Source: Siphonodentalium dalli (lineage: Eukaryota; Mollusca; Scaphopoda; Gadilida; Siphonodentaliidae). From it: a DNA stretch of 64,000 nt. The position numbers and the translations under genes are program-made. The notes under the pieces were generated by a model. It was not told where the DNA came from, searched no databases, and worked only from the letters and a program-made list of their open reading frames with translations. Where the stretch lies: NCBI GenBank assembly GCA_032622095.1, contig CP136064.1, forward strand, positions 173,484,310 through 173,548,309. Reading direction: 5' to 3'. Shown in pieces: positions 11,599-21,596 of this stretch. The first letter of the stretch is position 1. Each line of letters begins with the position of its first letter.

Positions 11599-12147
11599 CT
11601 AGCAGGTGGTGACTGAACTAACTGGTTCGACATTTTCATCTGCAAAAACAGATGCCCCTGTCATACACGGTATACCATTTAGGGTTTCTAATCCACTCTG
11701 TGCAGTAACAGTAACCATCTGACTACTAATAGAATAACCCATAGGCCCAGTGGAACACGCACCGCCCGCACATGGTACACTGGGACAAGATGATACAGGT
11801 AGTGGCGTTGCACACCGCGTTCCATAGTTATGCATACCACCACCCGAAGCGATGGATGGGGTAGGCACCACCGGGGCCTCCGAACCTACATCCATCGCGG
11901 CGGGCACAAGTGGTGACGCCCCACCCATCATTTGTGTTTCCATGGCATTGTTTGGAGCGTATCCCACCCAAGCACCCGGGTTAGAGTACAATGCATTCAC
12001 ATTTGTAAACATAGGTGGCCTTTGTGCACCCGCCATTCCCCGGCACCGGAAACCACCATCCACCATCCACGATCCCGCCCGCCCCCCTGATGGGTACACT
12101 AGCTGAATACATTGGTGGTCCGCCAGTAGCCCCCACCATTGGGACAA
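11599..12147 (-). other. Open frame linking ORF1 and ORF2; possible displaced ORF1 C-terminus
   Basis: A 182-codon frame in the same phase as ORF2 and shifted by one base from ORF1, overlapping the last 167 bases of ORF1. Its composition (Pro, Gly, Ala, Met, Ser rich, with words like GAQRPPMF and GGASPLVPAAMD) resembles the Pro/Gly/Ala tail of ORF1 (PSSTAAVPSSVPFVPMVGATGG) more than a random frame. A G-rich stretch with runs of six and three Gs near 12,080 is a likely slip point. Either ORF1 once ran to 11,599 and suffered a one-base indel, or the element uses frameshifting here. It could also be a chance frame in GC-rich DNA. Confidence 0.45.
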
Positions 12148-13363
12148 ACGGTACCGAAGACGGCACAGCCGCAGTGGAAGATGGAGGCGCTGTTCTGAAC
12201 ATATTCACTGGTAATTTGGGGACAGCATCTATTTGCCTTTCAGGGTACCAGCGATATAACGGTGGTTCATCTGGATAAACAAGATGATTGTTCACTATAA
12301 TTTTGTCACCAGAGACGCGTGCCAAATCACCACTTTGGCGGGCGCTTTTAGCCAGGGGTAGCAGGACCTGCTTTCTGTACTCCTGAATTTCCTTCGGGAA
12401 CTGTTCATACACGCGATAGTCATTTGGTCTTGGATAGTCCCTGATCGCTTTTTTAACAAGTTCTTTTTGCTTATGTTTCATAAATCGAGCGATCAGCTGC
12501 CTACTTCTACCGCGTGAGTTATGTGCACTGCCTAGTCTGTGAACGTTTCCAAATTCTATATTTGTTATGTCCAAAGTGTCCTCCAAAAATTTACGCAGAA
12601 CATCCTCAGTGGTTTTGTTATCAGTGTTTTCAGTTTCGGCTATGCCACTGAAGATTAAATTGTATTTCATACTACGTGTTTCCAGGTCTATTATGCGCTC
12701 ATTTGTTTTCATTTGATTCACATTTAGTGTTTGAACCTCATCGATCAGAGAATTTATACGTTTTGACATGAAATTTACCATCTGTCCAATGTCATTTTGT
12801 TTCATAACACCGCTTTGTACTCCCTGTGCATTTCGATCAACCGCACATCGGATATTATTGAGTTCTGCGCCGATTGATCCTACGTGGTTTTCTACTGATT
12901 GCAGCCGCGAACTGACATTTTTGACCTCAAAGTTTACACTATCCAGAGTGTCCAGTCTTTGATTCATGTGAGATAACATTTCAAATATCCTATCGCTTCT
13001 GTTCACAGTTTCAACACTAGATGTTTCGTATTGTTCGAAAATAGGCTGGACATATGTTGATGTTGTGACTGGAATGGAGTTACTGTTCGTGTTCGCGGTA
13101 GTACTAATTGATGGGCTATTGACAACAAATCTGTCTTGGAAGAAACGATTAGCCACTGGGGTTTCTCCATGTATCATCGTCGGGGAGTTCAGGATCATTC
13201 GGGAACTAGATAAAATATTAACGGTCTCACCAATATCTGCAGCTGGCGAATTGTCCAAAATTTGCTCCTTAGATGGTGGCGGTGTCAACTCCAAACTTGC
13301 TTTGCGTTTTTCTCTGTCATTTTCGCTATCCATATTCACAATCTTCGCAGTATTATGTTCCAT
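11981..13363 (-). CDS. LINE ORF1: coiled-coil RNA-binding protein, 460 aa
   Basis: The expected role is binding element RNA as a multimer and chaperoning it. Residues 1-110 are a Ser/Thr/Asn-rich, probably disordered head. Residues 120-235 show heptad-like spacing with few prolines (RLDTLDSVNFEVKNVSSRL, INSLIDEVQTLNVNQMKTN), read as a coiled coil. Residues 230-300 resemble the RRM-like core of L1-type ORF1 proteins: SMKYNLIFSGIAE, then DVLRKFLEDTL, VHRLG and RQLIARFMKHKQK. Residues 300-370 match the following C-terminal domain (RDYPRPNDYRVYEQFP, LAKSARQSGD). A Pro/Gly/Ala tail follows. The last 30 or so residues are Cys/Trp rich and out of character, suggesting a recent shift of frame (see the 11,599-12,147 entry). 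A second Met at residue 11 could also serve as start. Confidence 0.88.
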   Translation of the reverse strand: MEHNTAKIVNMDSENDREKRKASLELTPPPSKEQILDNSPAADIGETVNILSSSRMILNSPTMIHGETPVANRFFQDRFVVNSPSISTTANTNSNSIPVTTSTYVQPIFEQYETSSVETVNRSDRIFEMLSHMNQRLDTLDSVNFEVKNVSSRLQSVENHVGSIGAELNNIRCAVDRNAQGVQSGVMKQNDIGQMVNFMSKRINSLIDEVQTLNVNQMKTNERIIDLETRSMKYNLIFSGIAETENTDNKTTEDVLRKFLEDTLDITNIEFGNVHRLGSAHNSRGRSRQLIARFMKHKQKELVKKAIRDYPRPNDYRVYEQFPKEIQEYRKQVLLPLAKSARQSGDLARVSGDKIIVNNHLVYPDEPPLYRWYPERQIDAVPKLPVNMFRTAPPSSTAAVPSSVPFVPMVGATGGPPMYSASVPIRGAGGIVDGGWWFPVPGNGGCTKATYVYKCECIVL

Positions 13364-13576
13364 AGATAGTGATGTCCACGTACAAACCAGTGTTTGAGAA
13401 ATATTAGCATATATTTTAAGGATGTAATTAGATTTTAAATTTTAGTCGTCGAGAGCTCGAAAAAAATGTCCGGCGGCCACGTTTTCAATATATTATCGAT
13501 TTTAGATCGTTGTTATCACCGGGAATTTATTGAAAATGGCGTACAGTACCCCTTTAAAGATAATCAGAACTAACGT

Positions 13577-13612
13577 TCCTAAATTACTATTTCTTTGGCT
13601 TCGGGGATAAAC
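13577..13612 (-). repeat. Scrap of TTAAAGG-type MITE
   Basis: CCTAAATTACTATTTCTTTG continuing GCTTCGGGG is the complement of the right-hand interior of the MITE at 53,299-53,669 and matches those at 36,518 and 51,326. No ends are present. Confidence 0.6.
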
Positions 13613-13623
13613 GGGAACATGTC

Positions 13624-13731
13624 TCTATTCCGAAGGTTCGCTATTCCGAAGGTTCACTATTCCGAAGGTTCACTATTCCGAAGGTTCGCTATTCCGAAGG
13701 TTCTCTATTCCGAAGGTTCGCTTTTCCGAAG
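13624..13731. repeat. 16-bp minisatellite, about 7 copies
   Basis: The unit is CTATTCCGAAGGTTCG with A/G/T variation at the last positions. Copies are in perfect register over about 108 bases. Confidence 0.95.
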
Positions 13732-14220
13732 ATTTGATTTGATTTTAAAGGTTAATTCTATATTCTAAAGTATTGAGAGGGTTCTTTATGACGAAGACTC
13801 TTTTAATGAAGGAAATAACATAAAACATTGAAACAATAAATGTGATCGGCTTTTTTCTTCGCGGGTTTCCTTGAGATTAAATGTCATTACGTATGACGTT
13901 ATTTCCCAAAACATATTCACCTCAGGCAGCCCACACAATTGCTATGTTTCCATACGATTTAATGTCATCACGTATATATATGACGTTATATATCTCAATA
14001 ATCGTAGAGGCAATAATACGCCAGCTAAAGGCGGATTAAAACAATGGGGCTATAACTCTTAATGAGTACTGCATAGCAAAATGTCGTTGAATAGACGGGT
14101 ATGGGATGAACCTAACTGCAATTGTGAATTTGTATTGAATTTTAAGGCCCACTTAATTTTTGAGTCACCGACTATTTTTGTATAGTGCCTTGATATTATA
14201 CAGTTATCGCCCGCGATTGA
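13732..14220. other. No gene recognised
   Basis: Holds two related semi-palindromic words, AATGTCATTACGTATGACG near 13,880 and AATGTCATCACGTATATATG near 13,962, each reading similarly on both strands. Nothing else is recognised. Confidence 0.5.
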
Positions 14221-14331
14221 GTGAGACACGGGGATTTGTCGCCCGCTCGAGACCTGGAATGTCACCCGAGGGCCGTCAGGCCCGAGGGTGACATTCCAGG
14301 TCGAGAGCGGCGACAAATCCCCGTGTCTCAC
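14221..14331. repeat. 111-bp near-perfect palindrome
   Basis: Arms start GTGAGACACGGGGATTTGTC and run to a centre GGGCC-GTCA-GGCCC. Only one or two mismatches or indels separate the arms, unusual for a GC-rich stem in AT-rich surroundings. A diverged relative of one arm (GATTTATCGCCCGC, with ACCCTCGAGGGT) lies at 47,415-47,460, outside the right satellite array. Confidence 0.9.
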
Positions 14332-15224
14332 GAAAACAAGGGTGATAACTGTTTTGTTATCTGACAATGGAGTACACAAGAACCTCCTTAATAGCAGGCA
14401 TAAATGCGCGCATATATTATTTAATCCAGTTCGAAAAGTTAATTCTATGTTGGAATCATCGCTATTTAGAAAATAAAACATTCATAATCTGGATTAATTA
14501 ACAGACCCGTCATTTGCGCAGATATTCTCCGGTCAGTTTGCTGGTTGCATTGTGGAAATCGGTTCACGGAAAGAGGAGTAAAGCAATTTCGAAGTTGAGT
14601 AGCCATGCAGCGAAATGTTCGGTTTCGTTTCAAATGAGCGTGAAGACGCCGACAGACGTGTTAATTTCCAGAATGCTAAAATGTGGAACTAACACGTTGT
14701 AGTAGTGCGAAAAGAAATTGACATCTGTCACAGATCGTTACGCAACATACGGGTATTCTCTGAAGTCTGATGAATGTATTGAAGAAAAGAAATAATCAAT
14801 TGATAAACAGCAAAGAGTGGCCATTTGATCTATAGTACATAAACGTAGTTGTAACGTATGTACATCGTATGTGCAATTGTCTGCAGCATACCAACTACAT
14901 AATAAGGTTTATATATTTGTCCCACGGTCTTTATTATTGATATAAAAAGGTCCAATATGAATATTACACCTTATAACAGATATGTGTCTATGATAACACC
15001 ATTATACATAGCGTGCTTTAATTGCAAATAAAAAACACACAATTATGCAAATTAGCAAACACCACAGTTCGCGGTTGTTGTGAAACAGTGGGGTTTATAA
15101 AAACAGTGTTTTTCGAAATTATCAGAGAGCTGTCAGAGAATCTCTGCGCGGTGAGTTCTTCGTAGTTCTATGTTTACTGGTAACAGCTGAGCGGTCAATA
15201 ACTGAGACAATGTTACTAATAGGG
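14332..15224. other. No gene recognised
   Basis: AT-rich sequence without shared repeats or recognisable coding content. Confidence 0.5.
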
Positions 15225-15467
15225 AATGCTCCAGACGGGAGACCAACCACCCACCCACAACAAATAATATAAACACACAATGAAAACATCCGCTAGCACA
15301 TGCGCAATACGAGATCTGATATGATATTTTACTACGAATGCAATGATAACGCCTATACTAGCTATCAGTAGTACAGTTGCAATCAAAATAATACAAACAA
15401 TTACCAGATATATATATTCGTTTAGGCCATGTTTATAGTCACAGTTGGCAGGGGGGTTTTGTGTCAT
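15216..15467 (-). other. Small hydrophobic open frame, doubtful gene
   Basis: An 83-residue frame with a long hydrophobic run (YLVIVCIILIATVLLIASIG) and a second one near the C-terminus, as in a two-pass membrane peptide. It overlaps the repeated flank of the mirror block and starts 18 bases before the array. I do not recognise a family. AT-rich DNA often gives hydrophobic chance frames. Confidence 0.15.
15225..15310. repeat. Left outer flank of mirror block
   Basis: On the minus strand it contains CGGATGTTTTCATT and GGGTGGGTGGTTGGTCTCC, preceded by GCGCATG. The same words in the same order stand on the plus strand at about 47,318-47,390. The match therefore lies in inverted orientation just outside the two satellite arrays. 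Confidence 0.65.
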
Positions 15468-15484
15468 ATATTACATATGTTGAA

Positions 15485-18400
15485 AACTGGTTCACTTGGG
15501 ATCTATAATTATGACTTGGGCACATATAACTTATTAGAACCGATTTTGGGCTCAGGGTAGCCTAAGGCAACTATATGTTTTTTTTTAAATATTAAAATTA
15601 GTATCATTCATTTAACTCCAATTTGGGCACTGTACATAACCTATTCCATCACTGTTAGGTATCTACTTCCAGCACTTTTGTTGTTTGTGGATAGGTATGC
15701 ATCTATGCAAATAGTTTGCACAAAGTTTGGGCTCCTCGGTGGGTTTTAAGGGTATGGAGACAGCCCAACACCCACAGCACCCATGATAAAACCATACAGC
15801 ACCCGTGCCTATGAAAACATATTTCTGAGTCAGCCATCTCTCAGACTATACCCATTCTGAAAATGATTCCACATTTCACTTTAGAATATATAGAGGCAAT
15901 GGGAAAAGATGATTTGGGCACCTGAATGGCATTTTGGGCTCTGGTCAGGGGGGAATATATTTTTTTTTTTAATGGTTAAATTGGTATATTTAACTGGAAT
16001 TGGGTCCTGTGACCCATTATAGGTATATACTTCTAGGTCTCCTAGTGTTTTTGGAAAGATCTGCATCATTATAAGAAGATATGCAAAGGTTTGGGCTCCT
16101 TAGTGGGTTTTAAGGGTATGGAGACAGCCCAACACCCACAGCACCCATGACAATTCAAGTTAAATTGGTATATTTAACTTGAATTGGGCCATATGACCCA
16201 TTATATGTATCTACTTCCAGAACTTTTGTTGTTTGTGGATAGGTATGCATCTATGCAAATAGTTTGCACAAAGTTTGGGCTCTTCGGTGGGTTTTAAGGG
16301 TATGGAAACAGCCCAACACCCACAGCACCCATGATAAAACCATACAGCACCCGTGCCTATGAAAACATATTTCTGAGTCAGCCATCTCTCAGACTATACC
16401 CATTCTGAAAATGATTCCACATTTCACTTTAGAATATATAGAGGCAATGGGAAAAGATGATTTGGGCACCTGAATGGCATTTTGGGCTCTGGTCAGGGGG
16501 GAATATTTGTTTTTTTTAATGGTTAAATTGGTATATTTAACTGGAATTGGGTCCTGTGACCAATTATATGTATATACTTCTAGGTCTCCTAGTGTTTTTG
16601 GAAAGATCTGCATCATTATAAGAAGATATGCTAAAAGTTTGGGCTCCTTAGTGGGTTTTAAGGGTATGGAGACAGCCCAACACCCACAGCACCCATGACA
16701 ATTCAAGTTAAATTGGTATATTTAACTTGAATTGGGCCATATGACCCATTATATGTATCTACTTCCAGCACTTTTGTTGTTTGTGGATAGGTATGCATCT
16801 ATGCAAATAGTTTGCACAAAGTTTGGGCTCTTCGGTGGGTTTTAAGGGTATGGAAACAGCCCAACACCCACAGCACCCATGATAAAACCATACAGCACCC
16901 GTGCCTATGAAAACATATTTCTGAGTCAGCCATCTCTCAGACTATACCCATTCTGAAAATGATTCCACATTTCACTTTAGAATATATAGAGGCAATGGGA
17001 AAAGATGATTTGGGCACCTGAATGGCATTTTGGGCTCTGGTCAGGGGGGAATATTTGTTTTTTTTTAATGGTTAAATTGGTATATTTAACTGGAATTGGG
17101 TCCTGTGACCCATTATAGGTATATACTTCTAGGTCTCCTAGTGTTTTTGGAAAGATCTGCATCATTATAAGAAGATATGCAAAAGTTTGGGCTCCTTAGT
17201 GGGTTTTAAGGGTATGGAGACAGCCCAGCACCCATGACAATTCAAGTTAAATTGGTATATTTAACTTGAATTGGGCCATATGACCCATTATATGTATCTA
17301 CTTCCAGCACTTTTGTTGTTTGTGGATAGGTATGCATCTATGCAAATAGTTTGCACAAAGTTTGGGCTCCTCGGTGGGTTTTAAGGGTATGGAAACAGCC
17401 CAACACCCACAGCACCCATGATAAAACCATACAGCACCCGTGCCTATGAAAACATATTTCTGAGTCAGCCATCTCTCAGACTATACCCATTCTGAAAATG
17501 ATTCCACATTTCACTTTAGAATATATAGAGGCAATGGGAAAAGATGATTTGGGCACCTGAATGGCATTTTGGGCTCTGGTCAGGGGGGAATATTTGGGTT
17601 TTTTAATGGTTAAATTGGTATATTTAACTGGAATTGGGTCCTGTGACCAATTATATGTATATACTTCTAGGTCTCCTAGTGTTTTTGGAAAGATCTGCAT
17701 CATTATAAGAAGATATGCAAAAGTTTGGGCTCCTTAGTGGGTTTTAAGGGTATGGAGACAGCCCAACACCCACAGCACCCATGACAATTCAAGTTAAATT
17801 GATATATTTAACTTGAATTGGGCCATATGACCCATTATATGTATCTACTTCCAGCACTTTTGTTGTTTGTGGATAGGTATGCATCTATGCAAATAGTTTG
17901 CACAAAGTTTGGGCTCCTCGGTGGGTTTTAAGGGTATGGAAACAGCCCAACACCCACAGCACCCATGATAAAACCATACAGCACCCGTGCCTATGAAAAC
18001 ATATTTCTGAGTCAGCCATCTCTCAGACTATACCCATTCTGAAAATGATTCCACATTTCACTTTAGAATATATAGAGGCAATGGGAAAAGATGATTTGGG
18101 CACCTGAATGGCATTTTGGGCTCTGGTCAGGGGGGAATATTTGTTTTTTTAATGGTTAAATTGGTATATTTAACTGGAATTGGGTCCTGTGACCCATTAT
18201 AGGTATATACTTCTAGGTCTCCTAGTGTTTTTGGAAAGATCTGCATCATTATAAGAAGATATGCAAAAGTTTGGGCTCCTTAGTGGGTTTTAAGGGTATG
18301 GAGACAGCCCAACACCCACAGCACCCATGACAATTCAAGTTAAATTGGTATATTTAACTTGAATTGGGTCATATGACCCATTATAGGTATCTATTTCCAG

Positions 18401-20335
18401 CACTTTTATAGTTTTTGGATAGGTATGCAACTATGCATCTATGCAAATGGTTTGCACAAAGTTTGGGCTCCACGGTGGGTTTTAAAGTTATGGAGACAGC
18501 CCAACACACACAGCTCCCATGAAAAAAAACCATACAGCACCCGTGCCTATGAAAACATATTTCTGAATCGGTGATCTCTCAGACTATACCCATTCTGAAA
18601 ATTACTCTACAGTTGACTTTTAGAATATATATAGGCAATGAGAAAAAAAATTATTTGAGCATATGAATGGGATTTTGGGCTTTGGTCAGGGGGGGGGGGG
18701 ATATTTGGGTATTTTAAAAGTTAAATTGGTATATTTAACGTGAATTGTGACCCATTATAGATTTCTACTTCCTGTACTTTTAGTGTTTCATCTGTATAAG
18801 AATATGTGCAAAAGTTTTGGCTCCTCAGTGGGTTTTTAGGAGATGGTGACAGCCCAACACCCACGGCACCCATGATGAAACCATACAGCGGCTATGAAAA
18901 CATATTTCTGGGTCAGTGTTCTCTCAGACTATACCTATTCTGAAAATTAATCCAGTTTACTTCAGAATATATGTAGGCAATGGTAAAAAAATTCTTTGGG
19001 CACCTGAATGGTATTTTGGGCTCTGGTCAGGGGGAGGGGAATATTTGGGTTTTTTAATAGTTAAGTTGGTATATTTAACTTGAATTGTGACCCATTATAG
19101 ATATCAACTTCCAGTACTTTTAGTGTTTTTGGAAATATATTCATCTGTTTAAGAAGATGTGCAAAAGTTTGGGCTCCTCAGTGGGTTTTAAGGGTGTGGT
19201 GACAGCCCAACACCCACGGCACCCATGATGAAACCATACAGCACCCGTGCCTATAAAAAAAAAATTCTGGGTCTCAAACTATGCCCATTCTGAAAATGAT
19301 ATATTTTGGCACCTGGAAGTTATTTTGGGCTCTGGTCAAGGGGAGTGGAATATTAGGAATTTTAATAGTCAAGTTGGTATATTTAACTTATATTGTGCCA
19401 TTATTGATATCTACATCCAGGGCTTTTAGTGTTATTGAATAGGTAAGCACCTATGTAAATGATTTCCCGTATTGGATTTAAGAGTATGGAGCCAGCCCAA
19501 CACCCACAGCACCAATGGTAAACCATACAGCATCTGTGCCTATAGAATCATATTTTGGGGTCAGTGTTCAATCAGACAACACTCATTTATGAAACATGAT
19601 TCCACATATGACTTTAGAGTATAGGCAGGCGATCAACAGAAAATATTTTGTTACCTGGAAGGGAATTTGGGCGAGGGGAGAGGAATATTTGTGTTTTTAA
19701 TAGCCATATTGGTATTTTAGGCTTAGGAATCAGTCCAACACCCATACCACCCATGATAAAACATATGGCACTGGTACCTATAAAATAATATTTTGGGGTC
19801 AGTGTTATCTCAGACACCGAAAAAAATATTATTTGGGCACCTGGAAGGGATTTTGGGCTGAGGGGGAGGTGAATATTTGTGTTTAATAGTCAAATGGATA
19901 ATTTTAACTTGAATTGGGCCCAGTAACCCATTTAATGTTTGTGCACGTTGAAGGGATTTTGGGCTCAGGTGAGGTGAATATTTGTGTTTAAAGTCGATTG
20001 GGTATTTTTTAAGTTGAATTGGGCCCAGTACCCATTAATTTGTTAATGGATAGATCTGCATCTGCATAAAATATTTACTGAAGTTTGAGCTCCTGGTTGG
20101 GATTGAAGGGCACGGAGCTGGCCCAACACCTGCAGCACCCATGATAAATTCCAATGGACCATGCAACACCTGTGATTATGAAATCATATTTTGGGGTCAG
20201 TCTCAGACTCTACTCATTCTGAAAATGATTCCACATTTGACTTTAGAATAGAGGCAGGCACTGAACAAAACAATTTGGCCACATGAAAGGGATTTTGGTC
20301 TCAGTGGGGAGGTGAATATTTGTTTGTTCATGGTC
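15485..20335 (+). repeat. Left satellite-like array, about 547-bp unit
   Basis: Landmark GATAGGTATGCATC recurs at about 15,691, 16,239, 16,787, 17,326, 17,873 and 18,419, spacing 539-548. Each unit has a long (about 360 bp) and a short (about 185 bp) module, both carrying AGTTTGGGCTCC and GACAGCCCAACACCCACAGC. Units alternate between GTGACCCATTATAGG and GTGACCAATTATATG variants, so the operating repeat is a dimer of about 1.09 kb. From 18,450 to 20,335 the copies become progressively diverged, shortened and irregular. The outer first copy (15,485-15,690) is also diverged. Short frames inside are repeat translations, not genes. Confidence 0.95.
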
Positions 20336-21596
20336 TAATTGGTATTATTAAATTGCATTTGATGAGCGAAATAAGCTCATATCAATATAGGCTCTGTGTG
20401 GAGATAAACGTCCAATATGGGACCATGATTTCCATACAAATAAGCACGCAACGGTCTTATTTTAATGAGCGAAATAAGTCCCTATTGGTATTATTTAATC
20501 ACAATATACGCTCTATATGGACTTAAAATTCAGTTTTTAAAACAGTCGAATATGGGACTATCTCCGGACGCAAAAAGCCCATATTGGTATTATTAAATCT
20601 ACCGTTTTTGATCGTAACATATCCTCACAAAAATAGGTTCATAGTGGAAATAAATATCAACATATGATTCAATAGACTTATTTGATTCAGAAATAAGCCC
20701 ACAGTGAGCTTATAGCCATTACGCCATTGATTCGCGAGGGTCGCATATATAAAACATAAAGAGTGTGCATCTGATATTGGTCATGTCGATGAAAAAAGCT
20801 AGATTAATAATAATATGGGTTTATTTCGTACGAAAATAGTCCCATATTGGACTGTTTAAAAAAACCGCGTTTTAGGTCCATATATAAAGCTTATATTAAA
20901 TAACGCCAATATGAGCTTATTTCGCACATTAAAATAAAACCGTTATGTGCTTATTTTCACGAGGATGAAATGTACATGGAAAGTCTTGTGTTGGTTTATT
21001 CGTGTTATTTTTCAGCCTGTTCTTGAGAAAATAAGCCCATAATCTGATTCTGAAATAAGCACATATTAAGCTTAAACCCTTATTCCGTTGATTGGCGCGA
21101 GCCACAGTGAGAACACCGTACAAAGAGCGTAGCTTTGGTAAGTCGTGTTGATGGAAAAAGGTTAGATTAAATAATGCCAATATGGGCTTATTTCGTATGT
21201 AAATAGTCCCATATTGTACTGTTTTAAACAGCCTGTTCCAAAAAAAAACGGGCACATTATCTGCTTATAATAAATATTTTTTAGGTAGATAATCTGCTTA
21301 GAATCGCCTCATTTTGAGTCGATAATGTGCTAAAAATGAGAGCATAGTCACATTATCGACTGACAATGAGTCGATTGTAAACAGATTGTGTGCGGAAAAT
21401 GACACAAATAAGCCAACTTACGACTTTCAAGTGTAAGCTCTTTAACATGTGTTTTCAATGTGGCCCGCGCCATAGAACCAGATAACGATATGATCTATTA
21501 TCTGCTTATTTTACAATTAAATAATCATATTATGTACTTATTTCACATTATGGGCCGATTATGTGCGTATTTGCGCGAGGATATGTTGTGACACGA
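20336..21596. repeat. R field, left end: AATAAGC self-complementary modules
   Basis: Modules are built of TTATTTTAATGAGCGAAATA, AAGCTCATATTGG, AACAGTCCAATATGGGAC and their complements, so each roughly 800-bp block folds on itself. 20,345-20,590 is the inverted counterpart of 37,000-37,240 over about 240 bases, including a rare CTCTGTGTGGAGATAAACGT word, which defines the outer ends of the field. From 21,240 a sister module (R2) begins, marked by AGGTAGATAATCTGCTTAG and CGAGGATATGTTG. Confidence 0.85.

Larger units (their letters stand above)
7940..13480 (-). mobile_element. Near-complete two-ORF non-LTR retrotransposon (LINE)
   Basis: On the minus strand the order is a short 5' leader (about 13,480-13,364), ORF1 (coiled coil plus RNA-binding fold), a linker frame, ORF2 (endonuclease plus reverse transcriptase) and a short 3' tail. 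An AATAAA lies on the minus strand at 7,979-7,974. Both main frames are uninterrupted, so the copy is young. The ends are approximate because no target duplication or A tail was identified. The element has an APE-type nuclease, no RNase H domain and a C-terminal zinc-knuckle-like motif. Clade is not assigned. Relatives of its C-terminal domain are dead at 28,850-32,262 and 59,336-59,985. Confidence 0.9.

Noticed and set aside
14059-14481. 140-codon minus-strand frame
   Set aside because: It runs through the 111-bp palindrome, which supplies most of its length on either strand.
15216-15467. Small two-pass membrane protein gene
   Set aside because: The hydrophobic pattern is suggestive, but no family, promoter or conservation evidence is visible and the frame overlaps a repeated flank; kept only as a low-confidence entry.
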